18,163 bases of DNA from JACPGQ01 sp039798685 (GTDB taxonomy: Bacteria; Patescibacteriota; Microgenomatia; Levybacterales; UBA12049), in the NCBI GenBank assembly GCA_039798685.1, contig JBDKFM010000026.1, positions 1 to 18,163 on the forward strand, given 5' to 3'. Numbering within the stretch: the first letter of the stretch is position 1; every line of letters begins with the position of its first letter. A program made the translations under genes and the position numbers. Shown here piece after piece: positions 6,748 to 13,067 of the stretch. The notes beneath the pieces were generated by a model. It was not told the DNA's origin. It saw nothing but the letters and a program-made list of their open reading frames with translations, and did not search any database.

Positions 6748-6820
6748 AATTACTCCGCCTGCAACAAAATACCAGATATTTTATTTCTGTACGATAAATG
6801 TAAGTGATATTAAACCTTAT

Positions 6821-7201
6821 CTACCCTTCTACTTCAACTTGAAAACCGCCGTACGCCATTCGCTTCATATCAAAAGGCATGGACATCTCTTTACCTTCTT
6901 CAGCCTGCTTACCAAACTCTTCCATCACCTTGGCATTGACTTCATCTCGATGCTCTTTGGATTTAAACACTATAAAAGAAAACCATACCTGCTCATCATC
7001 TTTGGCTCCAGCCATCTCAGGGAATGCACGACCTTTTTCATCACCCATTTCCTGCGGAGCAAGACTGTCTCCTCGACATTCATAGTATTCCAAAGCGCCA
7101 TACTTCATCCATGTATCGCGGCCGCCCTCTGCCATTTTCTTGTACTCTTCAGATTTGTCATTTGGAACGACTAACACAAATCCATCTACATATTTTGCCA
7201 T
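6821..7201 (-). CDS. DUF1428 family protein (YbaA-like)
   Basis: A 126-residue member of DUF1428. It has YVDGFVLVVP at the N-terminus, WMKYGALEYYECRGD in the first third, a central VWFSFIVFKSKEHRDEVNAKVM and the closing PFDMKRMAYGGFQVEVEG. The family has a ferredoxin-like fold and no proven activity. A TTG would allow a start at 7264, but the conserved domain begins at the ATG at 7201. That ATG also has a good Shine-Dalgarno (AGGTGG, 7217-7212) at 10 nt. It is the clearest leadered, SD-led gene here and contrasts with its leaderless-looking neighbours. Confidence 0.92.
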   Translation of the reverse strand: MAKYVDGFVLVVPNDKSEEYKKMAEGGRDTWMKYGALEYYECRGDSLAPQEMGDEKGRAFPEMAGAKDDEQVWFSFIVFKSKEHRDEVNAKVMEEFGKQAEEGKEMSMPFDMKRMAYGGFQVEVEG

Positions 7202-7248
7202 AACGTATTCACCACCTTTCTCATCGCAATTTTCGTAATTATTATGCC

Positions 7249-7257
7249 ATTTTACCA
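7249..7257 (-). promoter_or_regulatory. Extended -10 of the DUF1428 gene
   Basis: TGG-TAAAAT, placed to give a 5' leader of about 40 nt that carries the Shine-Dalgarno. A second extended -10-like match (TGG-CATAAT, 7249-7241) overlaps it. Confidence 0.45.
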
Positions 7258-7336
7258 AACTCAATCACAACGAAGATTTCTTTGAAGGAGTAGTAGACAA
7301 GATATTGTCCTGAATTTTGAGATTATGTATCTCCGT

Positions 7337-7362
7337 CTGATGGACTTGTTCATAGTCCTTTA
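7337..7362. repeat. Copy 1 of a short dispersed repeat
   Basis: CTGATGGACTTGTTCA (7337-7352) matches 8460-8475 at 15 of 16 positions. In both copies GTCCTTTA follows within a few bases. Here GGACT and AGTCC form a 5-bp hairpin around a 7-nt loop. It lies in a 197-bp gap (7202-7398) otherwise without a gene. Confidence 0.45.
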
Positions 7363-7398
7363 TTTAAAAATCAGGTTCTCTCGTGAGAATATAAACAA

Positions 7399-7680
7399 TT
7401 ATTTTTTCTTTTTACCAGTCAAAATCAGAGTATCTGATGGATCACTGTGTGTTCCACCACTATTGACATGCTTTTCACCAATTTTTGCACCATTTTTTAT
7501 GACATAAACGATGGCCATGCCGTGACCCCTTCCAAGACCGTAATCATCTTTGAGCCATCCGAGTATCTCTCCTGCCTTGGTATCTTTATCAAAACCTTTG
7601 GCTTTGGCTATAACAATAAATTCATGTGGAGTTTTTCCCGTCTTTTCCTCTATATTATCGAGGTATGTTTGGAATGACAT
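7399..7680 (-). CDS. DUF4287 family protein
   Basis: A 93-residue small protein of the DUF4287 family. It shows the pattern EEKTGKTPHEFIVIAKAKG (11-29), KAGEILGWLKDDYGLGRGHGMAIVYVI (36-62) and a lysine-rich end. The family is common in actinobacteria and proteobacteria as a stand-alone protein of unknown activity. The ATG at 7680 lies 6 nt after an extended -10 box. It is divergent from the 187-aa gene at 7831, with 150 bp between the start codons. Confidence 0.9.
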   Translation of the reverse strand: MSFQTYLDNIEEKTGKTPHEFIVIAKAKGFDKDTKAGEILGWLKDDYGLGRGHGMAIVYVIKNGAKIGEKHVNSGGTHSDPSDTLILTGKKKK

Positions 7681-7686
7681 ACCTAA

Positions 7687-7695
7687 ATTGTACCA
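7687..7695 (-). promoter_or_regulatory. Extended -10 of the DUF4287 gene
   Basis: TGG-TACAAT, then 6 nt (TTAGGT), then ATG at 7680. It is the same 9-mer as the RibD-like gene's promoter. Confidence 0.6.
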
Positions 7696-7794
7696 AAAGA
7701 AGTTCGAACGTCCAACGCGGGCTCTTACACGCCCTAAACAGCAACAAGAGAGGTATTCTTAGTACCCTTGAGATATACTTGGTTCATTCGCATA

Positions 7795-7823
7795 TTGTTA
7801 CACTTCTTGATAAGAAGTATACT
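7795..7823 (+). promoter_or_regulatory. Promoter of the 187-aa gene
   Basis: -35 TTGTTA (7795-7800), a 17-bp spacer and -10 TATACT (7818-7823), then 7 nt to the ATG at 7831. Confidence 0.6.
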
Positions 7824-7830
7824 CGTAAAA

Positions 7831-8394
7831 ATGGAAGCAAACGATGCGCCTCTCTCAAGCCCCGATTCTCAACGAGTGTTACCATACACTCTTTCGATTG
7901 ATGACTTCAAAACAAGTCCTATACAAATAATTCCTAATCCAACACTTGAAAAAGTCACCAGAGATAATTTCGTACCTACTATGATTAGTACATTTGCTTA
8001 CTCACGTGGAAATGTCGCAGCACAACTCATCGAACTTGACTGGATGAAACAGGCCCATGGATTTAATTTCGAGACAACAATTTCTAATTTCCTTGGAGCG
8101 GGAGGAGTAAATGTGCTCTCTGAAATTGAAACTAAAAGAATTGTTGATTCATATAGAAGAGTAAGAAGCCATGAAAGATATTTGACTAGAGAAGGATACC
8201 AGACAAAAACAGATGCAGAAGTATTAGAAAATTTTCAGAACTCCTTAAGTGAATTCGGCCCTGAGAAAATAGCGAGAACTAGAGAGGACTGTGAAGAACG
8301 ATTAGAGAAATATTATGGTAATCTCGCTAATTTAGATAAACTCCCATTTGAGATATTTATGAAAATTCTACATGCCGACATATTAAAGGATTAA
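7831..8394 (+). CDS. Unrecognised 187-residue soluble protein
   Basis: No family is recognised. The protein has no membrane segment or signal peptide. A proline-rich, likely flexible start (1-45) leads to a mostly helical, highly charged body from about 50 on. Stretches include GAGGVNVLSEIETKRIVDSYRRVRS and several E/R/K-rich helices ending in PFEIFMKILHADILKD. The frame is open upstream to 7768, but that part reads as non-coding and the ATG at 7831 sits 7 nt after a good promoter. Its coding sequence looks AT-richer by eye than the core genes from 9.7 kb on, and it is flanked by two copies of a short repeat. Both facts fit an acquired gene but do not prove it. Confidence 0.7.
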   Translation: MEANDAPLSSPDSQRVLPYTLSIDDFKTSPIQIIPNPTLEKVTRDNFVPTMISTFAYSRGNVAAQLIELDWMKQAHGFNFETTISNFLGAGGVNVLSEIETKRIVDSYRRVRSHERYLTREGYQTKTDAEVLENFQNSLSEFGPEKIARTREDCEERLEKYYGNLANLDKLPFEIFMKILHADILKD

Positions 8395-8459
8395 GGTAAG
8401 GCTACGAAATATATCGCAATCACCTAGCTCACTACTTTATCAAATTATATCGGCTTTAC

Positions 8460-8489
8460 CTGATGGACTCGTTCAAAACCTGTCCTTTA
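8460..8489. repeat. Copy 2 of the short dispersed repeat
   Basis: CTGATGGACTCGTTCA (8460-8475) followed by GTCCTTTA (8482-8489). It has the same orientation as the copy at 7337. It lies in the 130-bp gap between two convergent genes. Confidence 0.45.
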
Positions 8490-8524
8490 GAAAAAACTCC
8501 ATAAAACTTTTGAGGAGAAGCGTA

Positions 8525-8932
8525 TTATTTAGCTTTCATTCTATTGTTTCTAGCATTATGTTCAAGCTCAGCTAATCCTAATGCTTCAAGTAATGGTGGC
8601 ATATATACACCGAATCTTCCTCGAAGCCCTTTTTTCAAACCATACCAACCACCTTTTGGGTTTTTGGGAGAACGACCCCATGCTTCAACGGTTCCATCCT
8701 TTACTGGTTTTTGTTCGTCCGCTCCACCTAAATCCATCCAATCCCCATGCGACTTTAGCATTTGGTATAAATCATTTATTGCGTCGTAGTCATAAAGCAA
8801 TGTTGTTTTACCAACCACACAAACAATAACTTTTGAACCAGCTTTTTCGTCAATATACATTTCGTATTCTGAAGAAAGTGGTGGAGTATTCAATTTCCAG
8901 GGGTTATCTTTTGTTCTGTCTTCTATTTTCAT
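8525..8932 (-). CDS. Conserved protein, DUF6855-like (name uncertain)
   Basis: A 135-residue soluble protein resembling a conserved family I recall as DUF6855, though I am unsure of the number. Strong-looking motifs are SSEYEMYIDEKAGSKVIVCVVGKTTLLYDY (20-49), HGDWMDLGGADEQKP (62-76), EAWGRSP (83-89) and GGWYGLKKGLRGRFGVY (94-110), ending LEHNARNNRM. The function is unknown. I chose the ATG at 8932. The further-upstream TTG lies inside a TGGTATACT promoter box and cannot be in the transcript. The -10 to ATG spacing is 14 nt, giving a leader of about 7 nt. Confidence 0.8.
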   Translation of the reverse strand: MKIEDRTKDNPWKLNTPPLSSEYEMYIDEKAGSKVIVCVVGKTTLLYDYDAINDLYQMLKSHGDWMDLGGADEQKPVKDGTVEAWGRSPKNPKGGWYGLKKGLRGRFGVYMPPLLEALGLAELEHNARNNRMKAK

Positions 8933-8946
8933 AGATACTAATTGAT

Positions 8947-8955
8947 AGTATACCA
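8947..8955 (-). promoter_or_regulatory. Extended -10 of the 8525-8932 gene
   Basis: TGG-TATACT, identical to the box at 6739-6747, but 14 nt before the ATG. Confidence 0.55.
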
Positions 8956-9003
8956 AAACATTGGTATAAATTGGTTCTATAGACTTGAGACGAATATAGT
9001 TTG

Positions 9004-9075
9004 CTCCCCCGCGAGGATTCGAACCTCGAACCTAGCGATTAACAGTCGCGCGCTCTACCATTGAGCTACAGGGGA
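9004..9075 (-). tRNA. tRNA-Asn (anticodon GUU)
   Basis: A 72-nt cloverleaf. The acceptor stem pairs TCCCCTG with CGGGGGA (one T-G pair). The D stem is GCTC/GAGC. The anticodon loop CTGTTAA carries GTT at 34-36. The T stem and loop are CGAGG-TTCGAAT-CCTCG. The discriminator is G at 9004. The genome continues CAA instead of CCA, so CCA must be added after transcription. The top pair of the anticodon stem (27-43) is a C-U mismatch. Confidence 0.96.
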
Positions 9076-9145
9076 TTATATACATCCCCATTTCGCCAGC
9101 GGGCTCAGGGGACTACTCTTCTCGCCTCTTCAGGTAAGTTTGGGT

Positions 9146-9154
9146 ATTTTAGCA
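9146..9154 (-). promoter_or_regulatory. Candidate promoter for tRNA-Asn
   Basis: TGC-TAAAAT, about 70 bp before the tRNA 5' end. A short palindrome, CTGGAAATCCAG (9164-9175), lies just upstream. The TATAAT that ends at the first tRNA bases is too close to serve as its promoter. The gap at 9076-9193 shows no gene. Confidence 0.3.
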
Positions 9155-9193
9155 TCTGCACTACTGGAAATCCAGCCCTGCAAAACGATACCC

Positions 9194-9640
9194 TCAGTGA
9201 CTTACGACAAATCCTGTAAGTGCTCTAAATATCAAAAAATAATGTCTCACCGGAATACTATATATCATCATATCGATAAAGAGATGGAAAATCAGACTGA
9301 CGAGAAGTGAGAGAAACACCATCTTCGCAACACGTGTTTTAGCCCAGTACATGCAAAGGCCAAGAATTGCGACATACTCAAACCCGTGAAACAATACATA
9401 ATTTTTTTTCGTCATCACAAACTGCTGACCATACAAAAAATAATACAGATTAAAATTCCATCCATAAAAGAGCATATAATCAAATAGGTGATCAATATCA
9501 ATTAACACTCCCGACACCATCGCAGCACCAACCGCAACCCACATGCTCTTCATACTTTTTGTACCGTATATTTTCCAGGCGAAAAGCCCCGCACAGACAC
9601 TAAATACGAAATGAGCAATAATATCCAAAATAAGATCCAT
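9194..9640 (-). CDS. Membrane-bound metal-dependent hydrolase-like (DUF457-like)
   Basis: A 148-residue protein with about four membrane segments (near 5-23, 33-48, 86-101 and 106-124). Potential metal ligands lie at segment ends: H10, the DIDH motif (48-51), D54, H85 and the H119-x3-D123 pair. This layout resembles the YdjM/DUF457 inner-membrane hydrolases, whose substrates are mostly unknown. The ATG at 9640 is preferred over the adjacent GTG at 9643 because it lies 6 nt after TGT-CATACT. It is divergent from the CorC-like gene. Confidence 0.65.
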   Translation of the reverse strand: MDLILDIIAHFVFSVCAGLFAWKIYGTKSMKSMWVAVGAAMVSGVLIDIDHLFDYMLFYGWNFNLYYFLYGQQFVMTKKNYVLFHGFEYVAILGLCMYWAKTRVAKMVFLSLLVSLIFHLFIDMMIYSIPVRHYFLIFRALTGFVVSH

Positions 9641-9646
9641 CACTCA

Positions 9647-9655
9647 AGTATGACA
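9647..9655 (-). promoter_or_regulatory. Extended -10 of the DUF457-like gene
   Basis: TGT-CATACT, then 6 nt (TGAGTG), then ATG at 9640. Confidence 0.5.
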
Positions 9656-9742
9656 GAGCATGTACTTCTTTGCAGCGCATTATTGACTATGAGTCCAGTA
9701 TATTTTTATAGACGATCTGAGCACAAACACTACAAGATAGTG

Positions 9743-9748
9743 TATAAT
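9743..9748 (+). promoter_or_regulatory. -10 box of the CorC-like gene
   Basis: A perfect TATAAT 11 nt before the ATG at 9760, giving a predicted leader of only about 4 nt. No convincing -35 is present at standard spacing. Confidence 0.5.
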
Positions 9749-9759
9749 GCAACATCACG

Positions 9760-11070
9760 ATGGATACTCTCTTTCAGCTGGGGCTCGTGCTCCTGCTCGT
9801 CCTCCTCAACGGCTACTTTGTCGCCTCCGAATTCTCACTCGTCGCTGTCAGAAAAACACGAATCGGTGAGCTTGCAAAAAAAGGAAACGTCACGGCAAAA
9901 CTCGTCCAGAGTGCGCTCGATGATCTTGACAGTTACATCTCAGCAACGCAACTTGGCATCACGCTCGCAAGTCTCGCGCTCGGATGGGTGGGAGAACCTA
10001 TCCTCGCCCGGATGATCGAGCCATTCTTCACATTTCTTCCGCACGAAGCAGCACTCCTCACGACGCATACTGTCGCTGTTGCGATCGCATTTACGACGAT
10101 TACATTTCTTCATATAGTTCTTGGTGAGCTTGCGCCAAAATCAGTTGCGCTACAGCGAGCCGAGGCGACAACGCTTGTTATTATCTCGCCACTTATTCTC
10201 TTCACAAAAGTTTTTCGCCCTTTCATCTGGGTTCTCAACGGTGCAGGACACTTGGTGCTTAAGATCTTTGGTCTGCAAGCACCACCAGGACACCAACTTG
10301 TGCACTCTGAAGAAGAGATAAAGATGCTTTTGAAACAAAGCGGAAAAAGCGGACAGATTCCGCTCACTGAGATCGAGATGGTAGAGAACATCTTTCAACT
10401 TGGGGATATCCCGGTGAAATACGTGATGGTACCTCGTACCGACATCATCGCATTCAATGTCGCAGCCAACCTCAGTGATATTCTGAAAAAAGTAGAACGA
10501 GACGCGCACAGTAGGTTTCCCGTCTATGAAACAACTGTTGATACCATCATCGGCTTTATACATATCAAAGACGTGTATCGTGAACTTATGAAACACGGGG
10601 AGAAAATGAAGCTCTCCCAGCTGAAAATCGTCAGAACAATTATCAGCGTACCGGAGATGAAGAAAATTGACGCAGTGCTCCAAGAGATGCGCAGAAAACG
10701 GATTCATCTGGCTGTTGTGAACGATGAGTACGGAGGAACTGCCGGCATCGTGACACTTGAGGATATCATAGAGAGTGTTGTCGGAGAGATTGAGGATGAG
10801 TTTGATACACCGCTTCGTGATATCGTGAGACAAAAAGACGGAAGCTATCTCGTTGAAGGACACACGCACGTTGATGAGATACGTGAAAGATTTAAGCTGC
10901 CTCTCAAAGGTCAGGGTTACAGTACGATAGGAGGGCTCGTCTATGGACTCTTAGGACATGAACCAAAAAGCGGTGATGTCGTACAGATCAGCAATCTGAA
11001 GATCGAAGTCAAACAGACACATGGAAAACGGATTAAAATTCTCAGGATCAAAAAGGAACGGAAATCCTGA
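9760..11070 (+). CDS. HlyC/CorC family CNNM-CBS transporter-like protein
   Basis: A full-length 436-residue protein in the standard order. A CNNM/DUF21 membrane domain spans about 1-180: NGYFVASEFSLVAVRKTR opens it, SATQLGITLASLALGW follows at 61-76, and GELAPKS lies at 122-128. A CBS pair covers about 215-345 (VMVPRTDI at 222-229, FPVYE, GFIHIKDVY, and VVNDEYGGTAGIVTLEDIIESVVGEI). A C-terminal CorC_HlyC domain runs from about 352 to 432 (VEGHTHVDEI, STIGGLVYGLLGHEPKSGD). Family members are tied to magnesium/cobalt efflux or Mg homeostasis; the 'hemolysin' label is historical. The ATG has a TATAAT box 11 nt upstream. The upp gene follows 21 bp later with its own promoter. Confidence 0.95.
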   Translation: MDTLFQLGLVLLLVLLNGYFVASEFSLVAVRKTRIGELAKKGNVTAKLVQSALDDLDSYISATQLGITLASLALGWVGEPILARMIEPFFTFLPHEAALLTTHTVAVAIAFTTITFLHIVLGELAPKSVALQRAEATTLVIISPLILFTKVFRPFIWVLNGAGHLVLKIFGLQAPPGHQLVHSEEEIKMLLKQSGKSGQIPLTEIEMVENIFQLGDIPVKYVMVPRTDIIAFNVAANLSDILKKVERDAHSRFPVYETTVDTIIGFIHIKDVYRELMKHGEKMKLSQLKIVRTIISVPEMKKIDAVLQEMRRKRIHLAVVNDEYGGTAGIVTLEDIIESVVGEIEDEFDTPLRDIVRQKDGSYLVEGHTHVDEIRERFKLPLKGQGYSTIGGLVYGLLGHEPKSGDVVQISNLKIEVKQTHGKRIKILRIKKERKS

Positions 11071-11076
11071 TATTCC

Positions 11077-11085
11077 TGCTACAAT
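11077..11085 (+). promoter_or_regulatory. Extended -10 of upp
   Basis: TGC-TACAAT, 7 bp after the CorC-like stop, then 6 nt (ACTGCT), then the upp ATG. The surrounding 14-mer TTCCTGCTACAATA (11073-11086) recurs exactly at 16992-17005. Confidence 0.65.
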
Positions 11086-11091
11086 ACTGCT

Positions 11092-11712
11092 ATGCAGAAC
11101 CTCACGATTCTTGATCATCCACTCGCGCAGAACGCACTCACACACCTCCGGGAGACAACTACGACGACATCTGAGTTCAGAAAATACTCTGAGATAATCT
11201 CAAAACTTCTCATCGAAGAGGCAGCATCACTTTTACCTGTATTCAAAAAGACGATCACAACGCCACTCACAGATACTGACGGGTATCTACTGAAAGAAGA
11301 AATCGTACTGATGACTATTCTTCGTGCCGGACTTGCCATGCTTACACCCGCGATGCAACTGTTCCCCTCAGCAGCTGTCGGATTTGCCGGACTTGCCAGA
11401 GATGAACAGACTGCACTCGCGAGAGAATATTACTGGAAACTACCAAGAATTACTAAGCAAGATACAGTACTGCTTCTTGATCCGATGCTCGCAACGGGAG
11501 GATCACTACTTTATGTTCTTAAGAAAATTCACGATGCAAAACAGATTATTCTCATCACGATTATCAGTGCGCCTGAAGGAATAACAACACTTACGACAGC
11601 GTTTCCTAATATCAGGATCGTCACCGCAGCAGTTGATGAAAAATTGAACGACAAAAAATTTATCATCCCGGGATTAGGTGACTTCGGCGATCGTTATTTT
11701 GGAACAGAATAA
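11092..11712 (+). CDS. upp: Uracil phosphoribosyltransferase
   Basis: A 206-residue UPRTase that salvages uracil: uracil + PRPP gives UMP + PPi. It has ILRAGLAM (76-83), the PRPP-binding signature LLLDPMLATGGSL (127-139) and the uracil-site C-terminus IIPGLGDFGDRYFGTE (191-206). Length and termini are normal. The ATG is 6 nt after an extended -10 box that follows the previous stop, so upp starts its own transcript. It is followed at 3 bp by the NicO/UreH-like gene, forming a two-gene unit. Confidence 0.97.
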   Translation: MQNLTILDHPLAQNALTHLRETTTTTSEFRKYSEIISKLLIEEAASLLPVFKKTITTPLTDTDGYLLKEEIVLMTILRAGLAMLTPAMQLFPSAAVGFAGLARDEQTALAREYYWKLPRITKQDTVLLLDPMLATGGSLLYVLKKIHDAKQIILITIISAPEGITTLTTAFPNIRIVTAAVDEKLNDKKFIIPGLGDFGDRYFGTE

Positions 11713-11715
11713 TAC

Positions 11716-12378
11716 ATGCTTTCTCTCTCAACTCTTTTTTTAGGCTTTCTCCTCGGACTCACTCATGCGCTTGAAGCAGATCATCTGATTGCCGTCAGCA
11801 CTACTGTCACATCAAGCAAGAATCCCTTTAAGGCAGCGACTGTCGGGATGTTCTGGGGAATAGGACATACAACAACACTCTTCCTCGTCGGCCTCATTGT
11901 TCTCGTTCTCAATGTCACAATCCCTGAAAATCTCAGCATCGGACTTGAGGGACTCGTCGGGATTATGCTCATAGGACTCGGCATCACCACACTTCGCAAG
12001 AAAGACAACTCGGTGCATGAGCACCTGCACGAACATAGCGGAGAATCACATACTCATCTTCACACAAATCACTCGCACAGACACAAACGCTCTTTTCTCA
12101 TCGGCACTGTCCATGGACTCGCTGGAAGTGGAGCACTCATGGTGCTTGTCCTCTCGACAATACACTCCGTCATGCAGGGGATTATTTATATCATCCTTTT
12201 TGGCGTCGGATCGATAGCCGGGATGAGTGTCATGAGTTTTTTATTTGGACTACCGCTCAGTCTCTCATCCCGCTTCATCCGCATCAATCATACGCTACAC
12301 CGGATTATCGGATTCGTCAGCATCCTCTTTGGGACGTTTGTGATCTATGAAACGCTCAAGGCACTCGGAGTGCTCTAG
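11716..12378 (+). CDS. NicO/UreH-like metal transporter
   Basis: A 220-residue integral membrane protein with about six segments. It carries the HALEADH sequence (17-23), an H-x4-D-H signature of nickel/cobalt permeases. GMFWGIGHTTT (44-54) and VHGLAGSGALMVLVLS (132-147) are typical of the UreH/NicO/HupE relatives. A cytoplasmic or periplasmic loop at 101-123 contains ten histidines, a likely metal-binding stretch. Transport of Ni2+, Co2+ or another transition metal is inferred from the family. No urease or hydrogenase gene is in the window. It begins 3 bp after upp and ends 4 bp before the convergent thiamine pyrophosphokinase gene. Confidence 0.88.
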   Translation: MLSLSTLFLGFLLGLTHALEADHLIAVSTTVTSSKNPFKAATVGMFWGIGHTTTLFLVGLIVLVLNVTIPENLSIGLEGLVGIMLIGLGITTLRKKDNSVHEHLHEHSGESHTHLHTNHSHRHKRSFLIGTVHGLAGSGALMVLVLSTIHSVMQGIIYIILFGVGSIAGMSVMSFLFGLPLSLSSRFIRINHTLHRIIGFVSILFGTFVIYETLKALGVL

Positions 12379-12382
12379 TGGA

Positions 12383-13027
12383 TTATCCCTGCGCGACGAC
12401 AAGAAGTACACCATGCGCAAGTGAAATACTCACTTTTTTTCCGGAAAATTCATTGCTTACACCGCGCGTTGCACCACACACCAAAATCTCATCGCGCAAT
12501 TTCCATCTCAGCCCGGTCGTCACGACCCCTTTTGCATCTGTGAGAAGCGGGAGAAGTGATACCGTCTGCCCCTTTTTTCCCTCCAACATGAGGCTTCCAT
12601 TGCTGACAAAATAGAGCGTCTGATTTTCATCCACGACCGAGATCTTGCATTTCGGATTCTTTTGCACAATCGTTGCAAGAAGCAATATGTTTGCCTGCAC
12701 ATGATCAGACCTATCCCCGAAAAACCCCAGGATGACAATCTCAGAAAAACCATTTTTACGCACATACTGCAGTGTGAGCTCAGAATCGGTAAAATTTTTA
12801 TCTGTCGGGAATGTCACCCACTCAATAGGCAATTTTCTTAATTTTTTTTGCAGTACTTGGGGGAGGGAATCAAGATCTCCAATGATAACGTGAGGAGTTA
12901 AACCAGCATCTATGACATGCTTTGCTCCACCATCTGCACAGATAATCGTATCCGTCGTCTTTACTGACTTAAACACGAGATTCTGTGGAGGTGTATCTCC
13001 GTTAAAAAAAAGGACTGCACGCTTCAC
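12383..13027 (-). CDS. thiN: Thiamine pyrophosphokinase
   Basis: A 214-residue enzyme making thiamine diphosphate from thiamine and ATP. The catalytic pattern is complete: ADGG (31-34), GDLDS (50-54), FPTDKNFTDSE (73-83) and GDRSDH (104-109), all supplying Mg/ATP-binding acidic residues. A C-terminal beta domain includes VVTTGLRWKL, which resembles the thiamine-binding part. No thiamine synthesis gene or TPP riboswitch is visible, so the gene fits salvage of imported thiamine. The start is a GTG at 13027, 6 nt after an extended -10 box. It is convergent with the NicO-like gene. Confidence 0.94.
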   Translation of the reverse strand: MKRAVLFFNGDTPPQNLVFKSVKTTDTIICADGGAKHVIDAGLTPHVIIGDLDSLPQVLQKKLRKLPIEWVTFPTDKNFTDSELTLQYVRKNGFSEIVILGFFGDRSDHVQANILLLATIVQKNPKCKISVVDENQTLYFVSNGSLMLEGKKGQTVSLLPLLTDAKGVVTTGLRWKLRDEILVCGATRGVSNEFSGKKVSISLAHGVLLVVAQG

Positions 13028-13033
13028 GAAGAA

Positions 13034-13042
13034 AGTATAACA
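13034..13042 (-). promoter_or_regulatory. Extended -10 of the thiamine pyrophosphokinase gene
   Basis: TGT-TATACT, then 6 nt (TTCTTC), then GTG at 13027. It lies between this gene and the rpoD stop. Confidence 0.6.
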
Positions 13043-13067
13043 CGAGGAAATACATCAAAAGATTACA

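Noticed and set aside
8395..8524. Terminator for the convergent genes
   Set aside because: AGGTAAGGC and GGCTTTACCT could pair only across about 50 nt with mismatches and there is no T-run.
9076..9193. Possible second RNA gene or tiny ORF upstream of tRNA-Asn
   Set aside because: The minus-strand frame opening MLKYPNLPEEARRVVP stops after 16 codons and no cloverleaf can be folded; left as non-coding.
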